A stretch of 36,910 nucleotides of DNA from Saccharofermentans sp. (GTDB lineage Bacteria > Bacillota_A > Clostridia > Saccharofermentanales > Saccharofermentanaceae). Positions 8,431-15,468 of this stretch are shown here, piece after piece. Positions within the stretch are counted from its first letter, which is position 1. Each line of letters opens with the position of its first letter. The notes under the pieces were generated by a model. The model was given only the letters and a program-made list of their open reading frames with translations. It was not told the DNA's origin and did not search any database. Where the stretch lies: assembly GCA_024695565.1 (NCBI GenBank), contig JAILHX010000007.1:1-36910 (forward strand), read 5' to 3'. The position numbers and the translations under genes are program-made.

Positions 8431-9052
8431 TATTGTAATTACAGTCTTATCGGTCATAGCCGGATGCCTCATGTGCTTTGAGGGTTATAAACTCTTCAGA
8501 TTAAGCCTCGGGATCGCCGGCGGCGTAGCCGGATTCGTGCTTGCCAAGCTGCTTATCGAGCTTACGGGCTCCTGGATCAACTGGAGCGGGACCGCCAAGA
8601 TAATAGTCCTCGCTGTATTCACGATAGTCTGCGGCGTATTGGCGTTCACGCTCTATATGAAGGCCCTGATCGCCATCACGACCATTGTATGCGCATTCTG
8701 GTTCTACGATGATTTCCAGTTCCTGTTCTCGGGCATCGAGAATTCGGTCCTGAGGGTAGTTCTTACTTATGTAGTAGGATTCTTCGCAGGCATGCTCATT
8801 GGAGTTATAGTCTACTATGCCCAGAAGTGGACCATCAGCCTGCTGACTTCTTTTGTGGGTGCAAGACTCATCTCCGGCGTCCTCGCACCTGTGATCTGGT
8901 CCGGCGTTTTCTCGGGTCAGTATGCAGGCATCATTGAGCGCCAGGTCATCGGCAGCGGCGTCGAGGTCAACTTCTCTTTGATCAGATTGTTACTCGTTGT
9001 GGCCTTTTGTGTGGCAGGATTCATAATTCAGTTAAAAACCCAAAAAAAATAG
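8423..9052 (+). CDS. Multi-pass membrane protein, DUF4203-like
   Basis: A 209-residue hydrophobic protein with about six or seven predicted membrane helices and short loops. The opening helices, with GCLMCFEGYKLFRLSLGIAGG, resemble the DUF4203/TM7S3-TM198-like family, whose role in bacteria is unknown. The start is a TTG at 8423, supported by AAAGGAGA at 8406-8413 nine bases upstream. No ATG gives a comparable protein. It overlaps the end of dus by 8 bases, so the two are probably co-translated. The protein ends with a short basic tail KTQKK. Confidence 0.75.
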   Translation: MPDIVITVLSVIAGCLMCFEGYKLFRLSLGIAGGVAGFVLAKLLIELTGSWINWSGTAKIIVLAVFTIVCGVLAFTLYMKALIAITTIVCAFWFYDDFQFLFSGIENSVLRVVLTYVVGFFAGMLIGVIVYYAQKWTISLLTSFVGARLISGVLAPVIWSGVFSGQYAGIIERQVIGSGVEVNFSLIRLLLVVAFCVAGFIIQLKTQKK

Positions 9053-9159
9053 TTTGACCAAAAAGCTTCGGCTTGTTAAAATCAGGCTGTATACGTATGA
9101 AGGAATATGCGCATACACTTAATAACGACAATTTTCTTAATCTATCCCTTATTCCATGT

Positions 9160-9191
9160 CGAGGGCATTCCGATTTAACGGGATGCCCTCG
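9160..9191 (+). terminator. Strong hairpin after the dus unit, possible terminator
   Basis: CGAGGGCATTCCG (9160-9172) pairs with 9179-9191 over a 6-base loop, 13 base pairs with one wobble. No T-run follows directly; one appears 15 bases later. It may end the dus unit or protect its 3' end. Confidence 0.55.
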
Positions 9192-9330
9192 GCGTGTTAT
9201 GGGGGATTTTTTGTTGTGTTGGGGTGAGCACCGACTGTAAATGCGTTTTTGTATTTTAGTCTGTATAGATGTTGTCAGATGAATTGTTATGAGGGCCGGT
9301 TGTACCGACTGATTTGATGTTTTTGCGGTT

Positions 9331-9570
9331 TAGTCGGTAGTCTGCGGGTTTTTGAAGCGCCGTAACTGAACCAAACTACCCACTAAATTTGTAAAAACCG
9401 TTTTTAGTCGGTAGTCTGCGGGTTTTCGAGCGCCGTAACAGAACAAAACTACCCACTATATTTGAAAAATCCGTTTTTAGTCGGTAGTCAGCGCATTTTC
9501 GAGCGCCGTAAACAGAATCAAACTACCCACTAAATTCGATAAAACTCAGTTTTAGTTGGTTGTCTGTGCA
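9331..9570. repeat. Tandem palindromic repeat, three units plus a partial fourth
   Basis: Units start at 9331, 9405, 9478 and 9553 (periods 74, 73, 75). Each of the three full units begins TAGTCGGTAGTC and ends ACTACCCACTA, with a conserved middle containing GAGCGCCGTAA or a close variant. TTTAGTCGGTAGT and ACTACCCACTAAA are inverted complements except for one base, so each unit can fold, and each right arm can equally pair with the next left arm. The heptamers TAGTCGG and TAGTCTG form a direct repeat within each left arm. No variable spacers, so it is not CRISPR. Confidence 0.85.
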
Positions 9571-9724
9571 GCAGCGGCCAGTGAACGGGGAGAATAACCT
9601 ATAAAAACCTGGTTTCACAATTTTGCAGGTATTCTACTCGAAAAAAAATCTTCACAAGAGCCTAAAACACACCTGCAAAAACACGATTCCCGAAATCTGT
9701 AGGTATTCCCAAAGCGGACTGTAT

Positions 9725-10696
9725 TCAGTTCACCTGGTTGATCGGCCTGCCTGCCAGAAAAGCCTTGAGGTTAGCAGCTGCCATGTCGATCAGGCGGATC
9801 CTCGTCTCGACGGGAGTCCAGGCAATGTGCGGGGTGATCACGCAGTTAGGCGCACCGAGCAGGGGGTTATCCTCGAGCATCGGTTCGACGCAGACGACGT
9901 CGGCACCGTAACCGCCAAGGATCCCGCAGTCCAGAGCCGCGCGAACGTCAGACTCATTGACAACGGGGCCTCTCGCGCAGTTGATGAGAAATGCCCCCTT
10001 CTTAAACCAGCCCAGAGAATCCTTATTGATGATCTCGCGGGTATCTTCGGTCAGGGGACAGTGGAGAGATACGGCGTCAGCACCTCTGATGCCTTCTTCG
10101 AGGGGCAGGCAGGTGACTGAAGTGCCCTCAACATCAATGGTTTTGCCGATCAGTAAAGCATCGTGCGGAGTAGCTGTGACCTTCATGCCGAAGGCGGAAG
10201 CCATAATGGCGACGCGCCTGCCGATCTTGCCGAGACCAATTATATGGAGCGTCTTGCCGTTAAGCTCAGTCAAGGGTGATAGGAAATAGCAGAACTGCTT
10301 TGATCTGCACCAGCCGCCGTCCATGACTGACCGGGTATGGAGTCCGACAAGATTTGTGAGCTCCAAGAGGAGCGCCATGGTCATCTGGGCAGTCGCGAAA
10401 GTAGCGTATTCGGGAACGTTTGTTACGACGACGCCGTGCTGCCTTGCAGCTTCGAGGTCGACGACATTGTAGCCGGTCGCGAGTACTCCTATGTATTTGA
10501 GGTCCGGGAGCTGCCCGAAAACCTCTGCGTCGAATACCGTTTTGTTTGTAATGGCGGCTTCTGCGCCCTTCATTCTGTCTATCAGCTGGTCTTTGGATGT
10601 GTAGTCGTAAGCGATGACTTCACCGAGGTCCTCGAGTCCGCCCCAGGTGATGTCGCCCGGATTTGCAGCCGAGCCGTCCAAAATAACTATTCTCAT
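9725..10696 (-). CDS. D-2-hydroxyacid dehydrogenase (glycerate dehydrogenase/hydroxypyruvate reductase-like)
   Basis: This 323-residue NAD(P)-dependent enzyme interconverts a 2-keto acid and a D-2-hydroxy acid. The Rossmann motif GLGKIGRRV is near residue 155. The catalytic triad of the family is visible: Arg in NCARGP, Glu in DVVCVEP and His in ITPHIAW. The pattern ATGYNVVDLEAARQHGVVVTNVP and overall length best fit the glycerate dehydrogenase/HprA branch, where hydroxypyruvate or glyoxylate would be substrate. GGAGG lies 8 bases before the ATG. It stands alone on the minus strand. Substrate is an inference; D-lactate or phosphoglycerate cannot be excluded. Confidence 0.9.
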   Translation of the reverse strand: MRIVILDGSAANPGDITWGGLEDLGEVIAYDYTSKDQLIDRMKGAEAAITNKTVFDAEVFGQLPDLKYIGVLATGYNVVDLEAARQHGVVVTNVPEYATFATAQMTMALLLELTNLVGLHTRSVMDGGWCRSKQFCYFLSPLTELNGKTLHIIGLGKIGRRVAIMASAFGMKVTATPHDALLIGKTIDVEGTSVTCLPLEEGIRGADAVSLHCPLTEDTREIINKDSLGWFKKGAFLINCARGPVVNESDVRAALDCGILGGYGADVVCVEPMLEDNPLLGAPNCVITPHIAWTPVETRIRLIDMAAANLKAFLAGRPINQVN

Positions 10697-10781
10697 ATAT
10701 TTGTCCTCCGCTTTGTTTGAGAAGATTTTATCAAAAGAGTGGTAATGTAGTATCAGAAAAACTAAAAGGCGGTCTTATCCT

Positions 10782-11852
10782 ATGTATGTCATATGTTACG
10801 GCAAGTCACCCAAGGCTTTGGCAACAGGCAGCAAACTGATAAAAGACATCGGCGGAAGATACGTTACCGGCACGGAACTCATCACCGGCAGTTTTGTTGT
10901 GGCTGAAGGTGAGACAAACTGCGCCATAGTAATGATCCTGCCGCTCGAAGCAGCCATCAAGGCGATGGAAGAGACAACTACCGATAAGACGCGCGATCTG
11001 CCCGTGATAGCAGTATCTCCCGAAGGCAGATATTCAGCCGTGTTAAGACGCGGTTCGAACTCTTATGAGAAGGGAACTGACGCAGTTTATAAGGCAGTTC
11101 TGGAATCCTTGGGACCGTTCTGTTTCTCAGGGTTTGAGAACAACACCGAGATCACAAGCGACCTGACAAGTCTCATCACCAGATACAACATGTCGGTCAA
11201 TGACGAAGCGATCCTTAACAAGGTGAATGAGAAGATCAATAACGGCGGGAAGATAAATGTTTATACGGATCTGCCGATAGTATTCGCTGACCCCGTAATA
11301 GACCCCATGACTTATTCGCTGCACAGCTATCCTTACGACTTAAGAGACGATTTCATCAGGCAGTATAAGGCTGCCAAGTCCGGGAAAACCGGGCCTTCGG
11401 TGTTCATTACATGCACTTATCTGGGCGGCGAAGAGGACGACGTCAATCTCATCCTGGTGCCCAAGCTCCTAAGTCTCGGAATCGAGATCAAGGTAAAGAC
11501 GGATCCGGGTTATTGCCGTCCTGCGATAAAGCAGTCGCTTCTAAATCACCTGCTCAATCCCGATGCGGTCGTTTCGGTGGCTTCAACGTATTCTGCAAGG
11601 GACAGCGAGATAATCAAGGGAATCGCGGAAGAACTTAAAGCGGAGGTCGTATCTTATGAGGCTGAGGCGCTCTCGAAAACCAACGTCCCGATGTCTATGA
11701 CTTTTAATCCCGAGAAGATAAACGATACAGCGACACCGCTGGCGTTCCTTGCGAGCAACAGCGGCACGATCGTCATAAGAAGAGCGACTTCTGCAAAGGG
11801 TCTGGTATTCTCGGTTGCGATGAACAGGGAAAACATCATTTTGCCTGAATGA
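10782..11852 (+). CDS. CbiG-like protein (divergent cobalt-precorrin-5A hydrolase family), orphan
   Basis: The 356-residue product shows the three-part layout of CbiG. An N-terminal segment has DLPVIAVSPEGRYSAVLRRG, where CbiG has its conserved GH.GGAN loop. A middle segment has LITRYNMSVNDEAILNKVN. A C-terminal segment runs from YCRPAIKQSLLNHLL to an ASTYSARD word, then PLAFLASNSGTIVIRRATSAKG, like CbiG_C. The glycine/histidine residues of the CbiG N-domain and the GCRRGT word of the C-domain are not conserved. CbiG opens the ring and releases acetaldehyde in anaerobic cobalamin synthesis, but no other cobalamin gene is near. Catalytic activity is therefore doubtful and a different role is possible. 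The match is by remembered pattern. Confidence 0.55.
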   Translation: MYVICYGKSPKALATGSKLIKDIGGRYVTGTELITGSFVVAEGETNCAIVMILPLEAAIKAMEETTTDKTRDLPVIAVSPEGRYSAVLRRGSNSYEKGTDAVYKAVLESLGPFCFSGFENNTEITSDLTSLITRYNMSVNDEAILNKVNEKINNGGKINVYTDLPIVFADPVIDPMTYSLHSYPYDLRDDFIRQYKAAKSGKTGPSVFITCTYLGGEEDDVNLILVPKLLSLGIEIKVKTDPGYCRPAIKQSLLNHLLNPDAVVSVASTYSARDSEIIKGIAEELKAEVVSYEAEALSKTNVPMSMTFNPEKINDTATPLAFLASNSGTIVIRRATSAKGLVFSVAMNRENIILPE

Positions 11853-11871
11853 GCCTAAAATACGATATAAT
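11841..11871 (+). promoter_or_regulatory. Candidate promoter of the acidic lipoprotein gene
   Basis: TATAAT at 11866-11871 is a perfect -10. TTGCCT at 11841-11846 is a fair -35 with a long 19-base spacer. It starts inside the last codons of the preceding gene. Confidence 0.55.
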
Positions 11872-11950
11872 AGATATGCGATGTTTTCGCGCAAATGGGA
11901 TAAAGAACAAATAGATGATCACTAGGAACCACAAAAACGGAGGTAAGTCT

Positions 11951-13105
11951 ATGAAGAAGATAGAAGGGAACAAGCTTGTAGCTCTGTTGATCTCAGCAGG
12001 AATGATGACAACACTCCTTGCAGCCTGCTCTGTTGATACCGATGAATTAGGTAAGGGAATAAACGAACTCGGCAATGCTTTCATGACCGAGACAGAGGCT
12101 CCGAAGCCCACCGAGACTGAGGCAAGCTCAGAAGAAGCGACGGAAGAGACAGAGACCGAGGTTACACAGGAGACAGAACCTGATGCAACCCCCACGGCTA
12201 CTCCCACTGCCACACCTTCTCCCACACCGCTCCCGCAGCGCGTTGATTTCTCCGACTATACAGAAGATATCCTTGCTGACAGCTTCGTTGTAGCTGTTGA
12301 AGATTTCCAGGAGAGCACTTATGCAGACGGTGAAGACGATGAGCTTTTCGCGACCTTCTCAGGCAACAGACTCGTTGTAACCGAAGCTCCTTCGGATAAC
12401 GTAAGAGATTCGATCAACATCTTTGTTGACGGCTTCTATGCCGAGGCAGAGGGCGCATACGCCAGAGTAGTTGCCGCTGCCACAACAGAATACAAGCTAT
12501 CAGGCGTTATTGAAGAGCCTTATGCAGTAACAGTTGAATTCGATTACACGACAAACTCCAGAGTCTTGTCAGTATTCATGAGATATGACGTCACAGGCGG
12601 AGACGAGGACATTACGGTTATCGACTTTGCAAGCTTCGACATGCTCTCAGGCCAGTTCATTACTGTCGATGCGATCACAACTGATTCCGATGCTTTCATG
12701 AAGGTCCTCACAAATGAATTCGTAAGCGCTTTGGAGGACCAGCTCGAAGAGGAAGAACCTGCTGAGACAACGGTCGAAGAAGAGGACGAGGACGAAGATG
12801 AAGACGTAGACGTTGATGTAGACGTTGACGTAGACGAAGACGAGACAGAAGAGACCGAGGAGACAACAGCTGCAACAACTACTGCAACAGAGACAACTGC
12901 TGCAGAGCCCGTTGTTATCCCCGCTGCCAGGGACTTCGACGAGATCTTCGTAGCACCCGGCCCCGCAGCTGAAGATGAAGACTCAATGGGCTCCGTCACA
13001 GTTTACGGAATAGCTGACGGCAAGCTCTATGTAGCTGTAGTCGATATTGAAGAGGCAGGCCTCGACGGGTATCTTAACCGTTACGGCAAGTCAGTCCTTA
13101 TCTGA
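11951..13105 (+). CDS. Acidic secreted lipoprotein of unknown function
   Basis: The 384-residue product starts with MKKIEGNK, a hydrophobic stretch and a lipobox LLAAC with the cysteine at residue 26, so it should be lipid-anchored outside the membrane. A T/E/P-rich linker follows to about residue 95. A folded domain of about 160 residues has no family I recognise. Then comes a low-complexity acidic stretch (near residues 275-310) alternating D, V and E, and a T/A linker before a short C-terminal segment. I chose ATG 11951 because GGAGG sits 7 bases before it; an upstream ATG at 11915 would hide the signal peptide behind 12 extra residues. No transport or enzyme motif is visible. Confidence 0.8.
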   Translation: MKKIEGNKLVALLISAGMMTTLLAACSVDTDELGKGINELGNAFMTETEAPKPTETEASSEEATEETETEVTQETEPDATPTATPTATPSPTPLPQRVDFSDYTEDILADSFVVAVEDFQESTYADGEDDELFATFSGNRLVVTEAPSDNVRDSINIFVDGFYAEAEGAYARVVAAATTEYKLSGVIEEPYAVTVEFDYTTNSRVLSVFMRYDVTGGDEDITVIDFASFDMLSGQFITVDAITTDSDAFMKVLTNEFVSALEDQLEEEEPAETTVEEEDEDEDEDVDVDVDVDVDEDETEETEETTAATTTATETTAAEPVVIPAARDFDEIFVAPGPAAEDEDSMGSVTVYGIADGKLYVAVVDIEEAGLDGYLNRYGKSVLI

Positions 13106-13150
13106 CCGGAATAAGCTTCAAATATTTTAATTAATTTAGAAATCCCACAA

Positions 13151-13230
13151 TGTGAGAAGTGTGGTTGTTTATAATGCGATTGAACTTCCACAGGTTGTGG
13201 TATAAAATGCTTGCGATATTTTGAAAGCAT
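13151..13230 (+). promoter_or_regulatory. Promoter and dyad operator candidate upstream of the solute-binding protein
   Basis: TTGAAC (13180-13185), 17 bases, TAAAAT (13203-13208) is a good promoter. Inside its spacer lies the dyad CCACAGGTTGTGG (13188-13200). The same half-sites recur upstream as CCACA (13145-13149) and TGTGG (13160-13164). A second perfect TATAAT sits at 13170-13175. After the promoter, ATGCTT (13207-13212) and AAGCAT (13225-13230) can form a leader hairpin. The position of the dyad suggests a repressor site. Confidence 0.5.
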
Positions 13231-13267
13231 AAAAAGATTTAACATTTAAGGATAAGAGGAAAAAACG

Positions 13268-14674
13268 ATGATCAAAAACAAGAAGGTGCTTGCGTTATTG
13301 CTTGCCTCAGTCGTAGCGGCAGGCAGCATCACAGCTTGCGACCAGCCGGTAACAGATCCGTCTGACACGAGCGAACCGACGCAGGTATCCGTAGAGCCGA
13401 CAGATACGTCAGCTTCTGAGACAACTCCCGCTCCGGACCTTGACGGTTACGTTGAGAGAACAGTTGCGGAAGTTACCGATGAAGATGACGGCAAGATCAT
13501 GATCTACGGATACAACACCGAATTTACGGGACTTGCCGAAAAGTATGCCGGCATCACATCTGAAGACTACGACTTCATCGAGATCACAGACAGCGCTGAA
13601 TATCAGGAGAAGCTTGATGCCGTTCTCTCAGACGGTAACGAAGCTCCCGATATCTTCATCTGCGACGAAGCTTATGCCCGCAAGTATCTAGCTTCCGACA
13701 ACACGATAGCCATCAACGATCTCGGTATCGACTACGAAGAGATGACGAATATGTTCGACTACACGCTGAGATTTGCCAGCGACGAAGACAACGTCATCAA
13801 GGGTCTCGCATGGAAGGCCTGCCCTACGGGCGTCTTCTACAACAGATCCCTTGCAGAAGAGTATCTCGGAACATCTGATCCGAGCGAGCTCGCTGCTTCA
13901 TTTGCTACATGGGATGCAGTTCTCGAATCTTCCAGAGCTGTCAACACAGCTTCCGAAGGCCAGGTCAAGCTCATCTCAGGCTACACAGAGACATTCGAAG
14001 CTTACATGAGCGGCCGCGGGAACGTATGGATCATGGACGGGAGCCTTAACTTCGATCCCACGGTTGAAGACTTCTTTGACTTTGCTAAGCAGCTCTACGA
14101 TGAGGATCTCACATTCCGTGACGAGCAGTGGTCAGGCGGCTGGAGAGACAGAATGAGCGACAGAACGGTCATTTCGTACTGGGGCTCCCTGCAGTTCGCC
14201 AAGTACGAACTGGCTCTCAATCCCGGTGAAGGCACATCCGTTAATCCCACCGCAGGTGACTGGGGACTTACGACAGGTCCCGCTAACTACTACAGCGGCG
14301 GATCCTGGGTAATGGCATCCAAGTATTGCGACAAGAAAGCAACTTCCGCAGACATCATCAGAGCAGTCTGCATCAACGAAGACAACCAGAAGGATATGCT
14401 TGGCAACGGCGAGTTCGTCAACAATACGAAGCTCATCACCGCTGCAGCAACTGACGACAAGTTCTGCCTCGAGTGGCTCGGCGGTCAGAACCCGTATCCG
14501 GTCCTGCTGGCCTCGGCGGAGAACGCATCAGCATCGCTGGCTGAAGTCAACGCCTATGAGTACAACAAGTCGTTTAACTCGGTTGTGGGGCCATACTGCG
14601 AAGGGGCATTTGAGTCGATAGAAGAAGCCGAGGTGGCCATGGAAGACCAGCTTGGCGAGAAGGGGCTCATATAG
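13268..14674 (+). CDS. Extracellular solute-binding lipoprotein, sugar-type
   Basis: The 468-residue product has a signal peptide and lipobox ITAC with the cysteine at residue 24, then a T/S/P linker, then a family 1-like periplasmic-binding fold. Features include KIMIYGYNTEF at the start of the domain, EYQEKLDAVLSDGNEAPDIF, a hinge-like region PTGVFYNRSLAEEYLG and several aromatic residues (WSGGW, YWGS, YYSGGSW) suited to stacking on sugars. Such proteins deliver substrates to ABC permeases. No permease or ATPase gene is nearby, so it either feeds a distant transporter or acts as a sensor. The next genes degrade cellodextrins, which makes a beta-glucan oligosaccharide a reasonable but unproven ligand. 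AAGAGGA precedes the ATG by 7 bases. Confidence 0.85.
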   Translation: MIKNKKVLALLLASVVAAGSITACDQPVTDPSDTSEPTQVSVEPTDTSASETTPAPDLDGYVERTVAEVTDEDDGKIMIYGYNTEFTGLAEKYAGITSEDYDFIEITDSAEYQEKLDAVLSDGNEAPDIFICDEAYARKYLASDNTIAINDLGIDYEEMTNMFDYTLRFASDEDNVIKGLAWKACPTGVFYNRSLAEEYLGTSDPSELAASFATWDAVLESSRAVNTASEGQVKLISGYTETFEAYMSGRGNVWIMDGSLNFDPTVEDFFDFAKQLYDEDLTFRDEQWSGGWRDRMSDRTVISYWGSLQFAKYELALNPGEGTSVNPTAGDWGLTTGPANYYSGGSWVMASKYCDKKATSADIIRAVCINEDNQKDMLGNGEFVNNTKLITAAATDDKFCLEWLGGQNPYPVLLASAENASASLAEVNAYEYNKSFNSVVGPYCEGAFESIEEAEVAMEDQLGEKGLI

Positions 14675-14700
14675 CTTGTAGCGTAATTTGATTTTTGGGG

Positions 14701-14727
14701 AGGCTGCCTTGCGGGGCAGCCTTCTTT
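14701..14727 (+). terminator. Terminator of the solute-binding protein gene
   Basis: AGGCTGCC (14701-14708) pairs perfectly with GGCAGCCT (14715-14722) over TTGCGG, followed by TCTTT. Confidence 0.8.
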
Positions 14728-14838
14728 GTGGGGGAGCGGGAGTTTTTTGTGGCTGAGAGGAGGCTTCTTTGTGTTTGAACGGAAGACTTATATGTGGCTG
14801 TCAGGAGCCCTTCCTTGTGCCTGACCGGAGGCCGATTC
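14728..14838. repeat. Degenerate tandem repeat, about 22 bases, five copies
   Basis: Copies start at GTG words 14728, 14749, 14771, 14794 and 14817, with periods of 21, 22, 23 and 23. The shared pattern is GTGNNTGANNGGAGNCTTNTT. Copies are strongly diverged. It begins directly after the terminator T-run. Confidence 0.55.
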
Positions 14839-14843
14839 CGCAT

Positions 14844-15017
14844 GGTACGAAAAAGTGACGAAATTCAAAGAAATCGTGTCGCCTACGTGCATTTTTGCGG
14901 TGTTTTGCACGAAATTGTGATGAAAACAGCTCATTTCATCATTTTTTCGTACCTGTGTAAATCTGCTCTTCGACGTAGGAGTGCGAAAAACACCTGTTTT
15001 CATCACAATTTCGTACC
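14844..15017. repeat. 174-base imperfect palindrome with doubled half-sites
   Basis: The element opens with GGTACGAAA and closes with TTTCGTACC. Outer arms 14844-14863 and 14998-15017, middle arms CCTACGT (14882-14888) and ACGTAGG (14973-14979), and inner arms (14909-14925 and 14934-14950) are nested around a centre near 14930. ACGAAA or ATGAAA words recur 11 bases apart in each arm (14847/14858, 14909/14920, 14934/14945, 14998/15009). In addition 14909-14929 is a perfect 21-base inverted complement of 14994-15014, giving an alternative fold. No coding capacity is evident. Confidence 0.8.
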
Positions 15018-15168
15018 AGGCGCCGCTGCACACATTTGTCTCAGTGCAAAACGTGTCCTTATTTGACAACAATCCGAAAATTGCCAAAATCGGACACGAT
15101 TTCACCAGTGGTTCGTGTCCTTTCCCGACACTGCTTAGTCTCATGAGTAGAAGGCCCCAAGTAAGTTC

Positions 15169-15225
15169 CGCATTCTGAGAGCGATTCAATCTCAAGTGAT
15201 TTTCGCATTCTGACAGCGATTCAAT
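15169..15225. repeat. Direct repeat of 22 bases, period 35
   Basis: CGCATTCTGAGAGCGATTCA plus AT at 15169-15190 recurs at 15204-15225 with one mismatch (GAGAG to GACAG). The function is unknown; it lies about 200 bases before the cbp promoter. Confidence 0.7.
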
Positions 15226-15399
15226 TCAGATTTTGCTATTGTTCGGGAACGTTCTTGTATGCTTTCACATTAAATCCGCCAAAGGTGTCAGGAAGATAAT
15301 AGCAAGATTTGTAAAACGCACCCTAATAAGCCCGTCAAAAAGCCTTTTTGCGAACGACAAAAAAAGAACACATAACACAGAAAGTTAATATTTACTTTA

Positions 15400-15428
15400 T
15401 TTAAAAGGGGTTGGCGATAGTTTATAAT
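15400..15428 (+). promoter_or_regulatory. Candidate promoter of the cbp-cdp-hprK unit
   Basis: TATAAT at 15423-15428 is a perfect -10, but the -35 at 17 bases is only TTTAAA (15400-15405). A weak -35 would fit activator-dependent expression, an inference. The 5' leader is about 35 bases, with ACGGAGG at 15454-15460. Confidence 0.6.
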
Positions 15429-15468
15429 AAACGGGTCTTTTAATATTTTTCTCACGGAGGCATAAAAC

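Larger units (their letters stand above)
9053..9724. other. Long intergenic gap, no gene seen
   Basis: The 672 bases lie between convergent genes. I find no credible coding frame. The gap holds the hairpin at 9160, a palindromic tandem array at 9331-9570 and a 10-base inverted repeat (TTTTGCAGGT 9621-9630, ACCTGCAAAA 9671-9680). Isolated words like ACCGACT (near 9236 and 9305) look like decayed copies of the array. Confidence 0.75.
14675..15468. other. Long intergenic gap rich in repeats, no gene seen
   Basis: The 794 bases hold a terminator (14701), a degenerate 22-base tandem repeat (14728-14838), a 174-base palindrome (14844-15017), repeated CGTGTCC/GGACACG words (15052, 15092, 15114), a 35-base-period direct repeat (15169-15225), a palindrome CAAAAAGCCTTTTTG (15336-15350) and the cbp promoter. 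Short open frames here follow the repeats and lack ribosome binding sites or family features. Confidence 0.75.

Noticed and set aside
7783..8472. 229-residue minus-strand open frame opposite dus
   Set aside because: It lies wholly over a well-supported Dus gene and has no family feature; it comes from GC-rich third positions of dus.
9331..9570. Repeat array as a CRISPR
   Set aside because: Whole 74-base units are conserved, with no unique spacers of constant length, and no cas gene is in the window.
12544..12999. Ser/Val-rich minus-strand frame opposite the acidic lipoprotein
   Set aside because: It is the mirror of the D/E/T-rich coding tract.
14788..15195. Open frames on both strands through the palindrome
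   Set aside because: They follow the inverted repeat, so both strands read similarly, and neither shows a ribosome binding site or known protein features.
15243..15256. GGAACGTTC word as a LexA box
   Set aside because: The half-sites abut without the 4-base spacer of the Gram-positive SOS box, and no damage gene follows.
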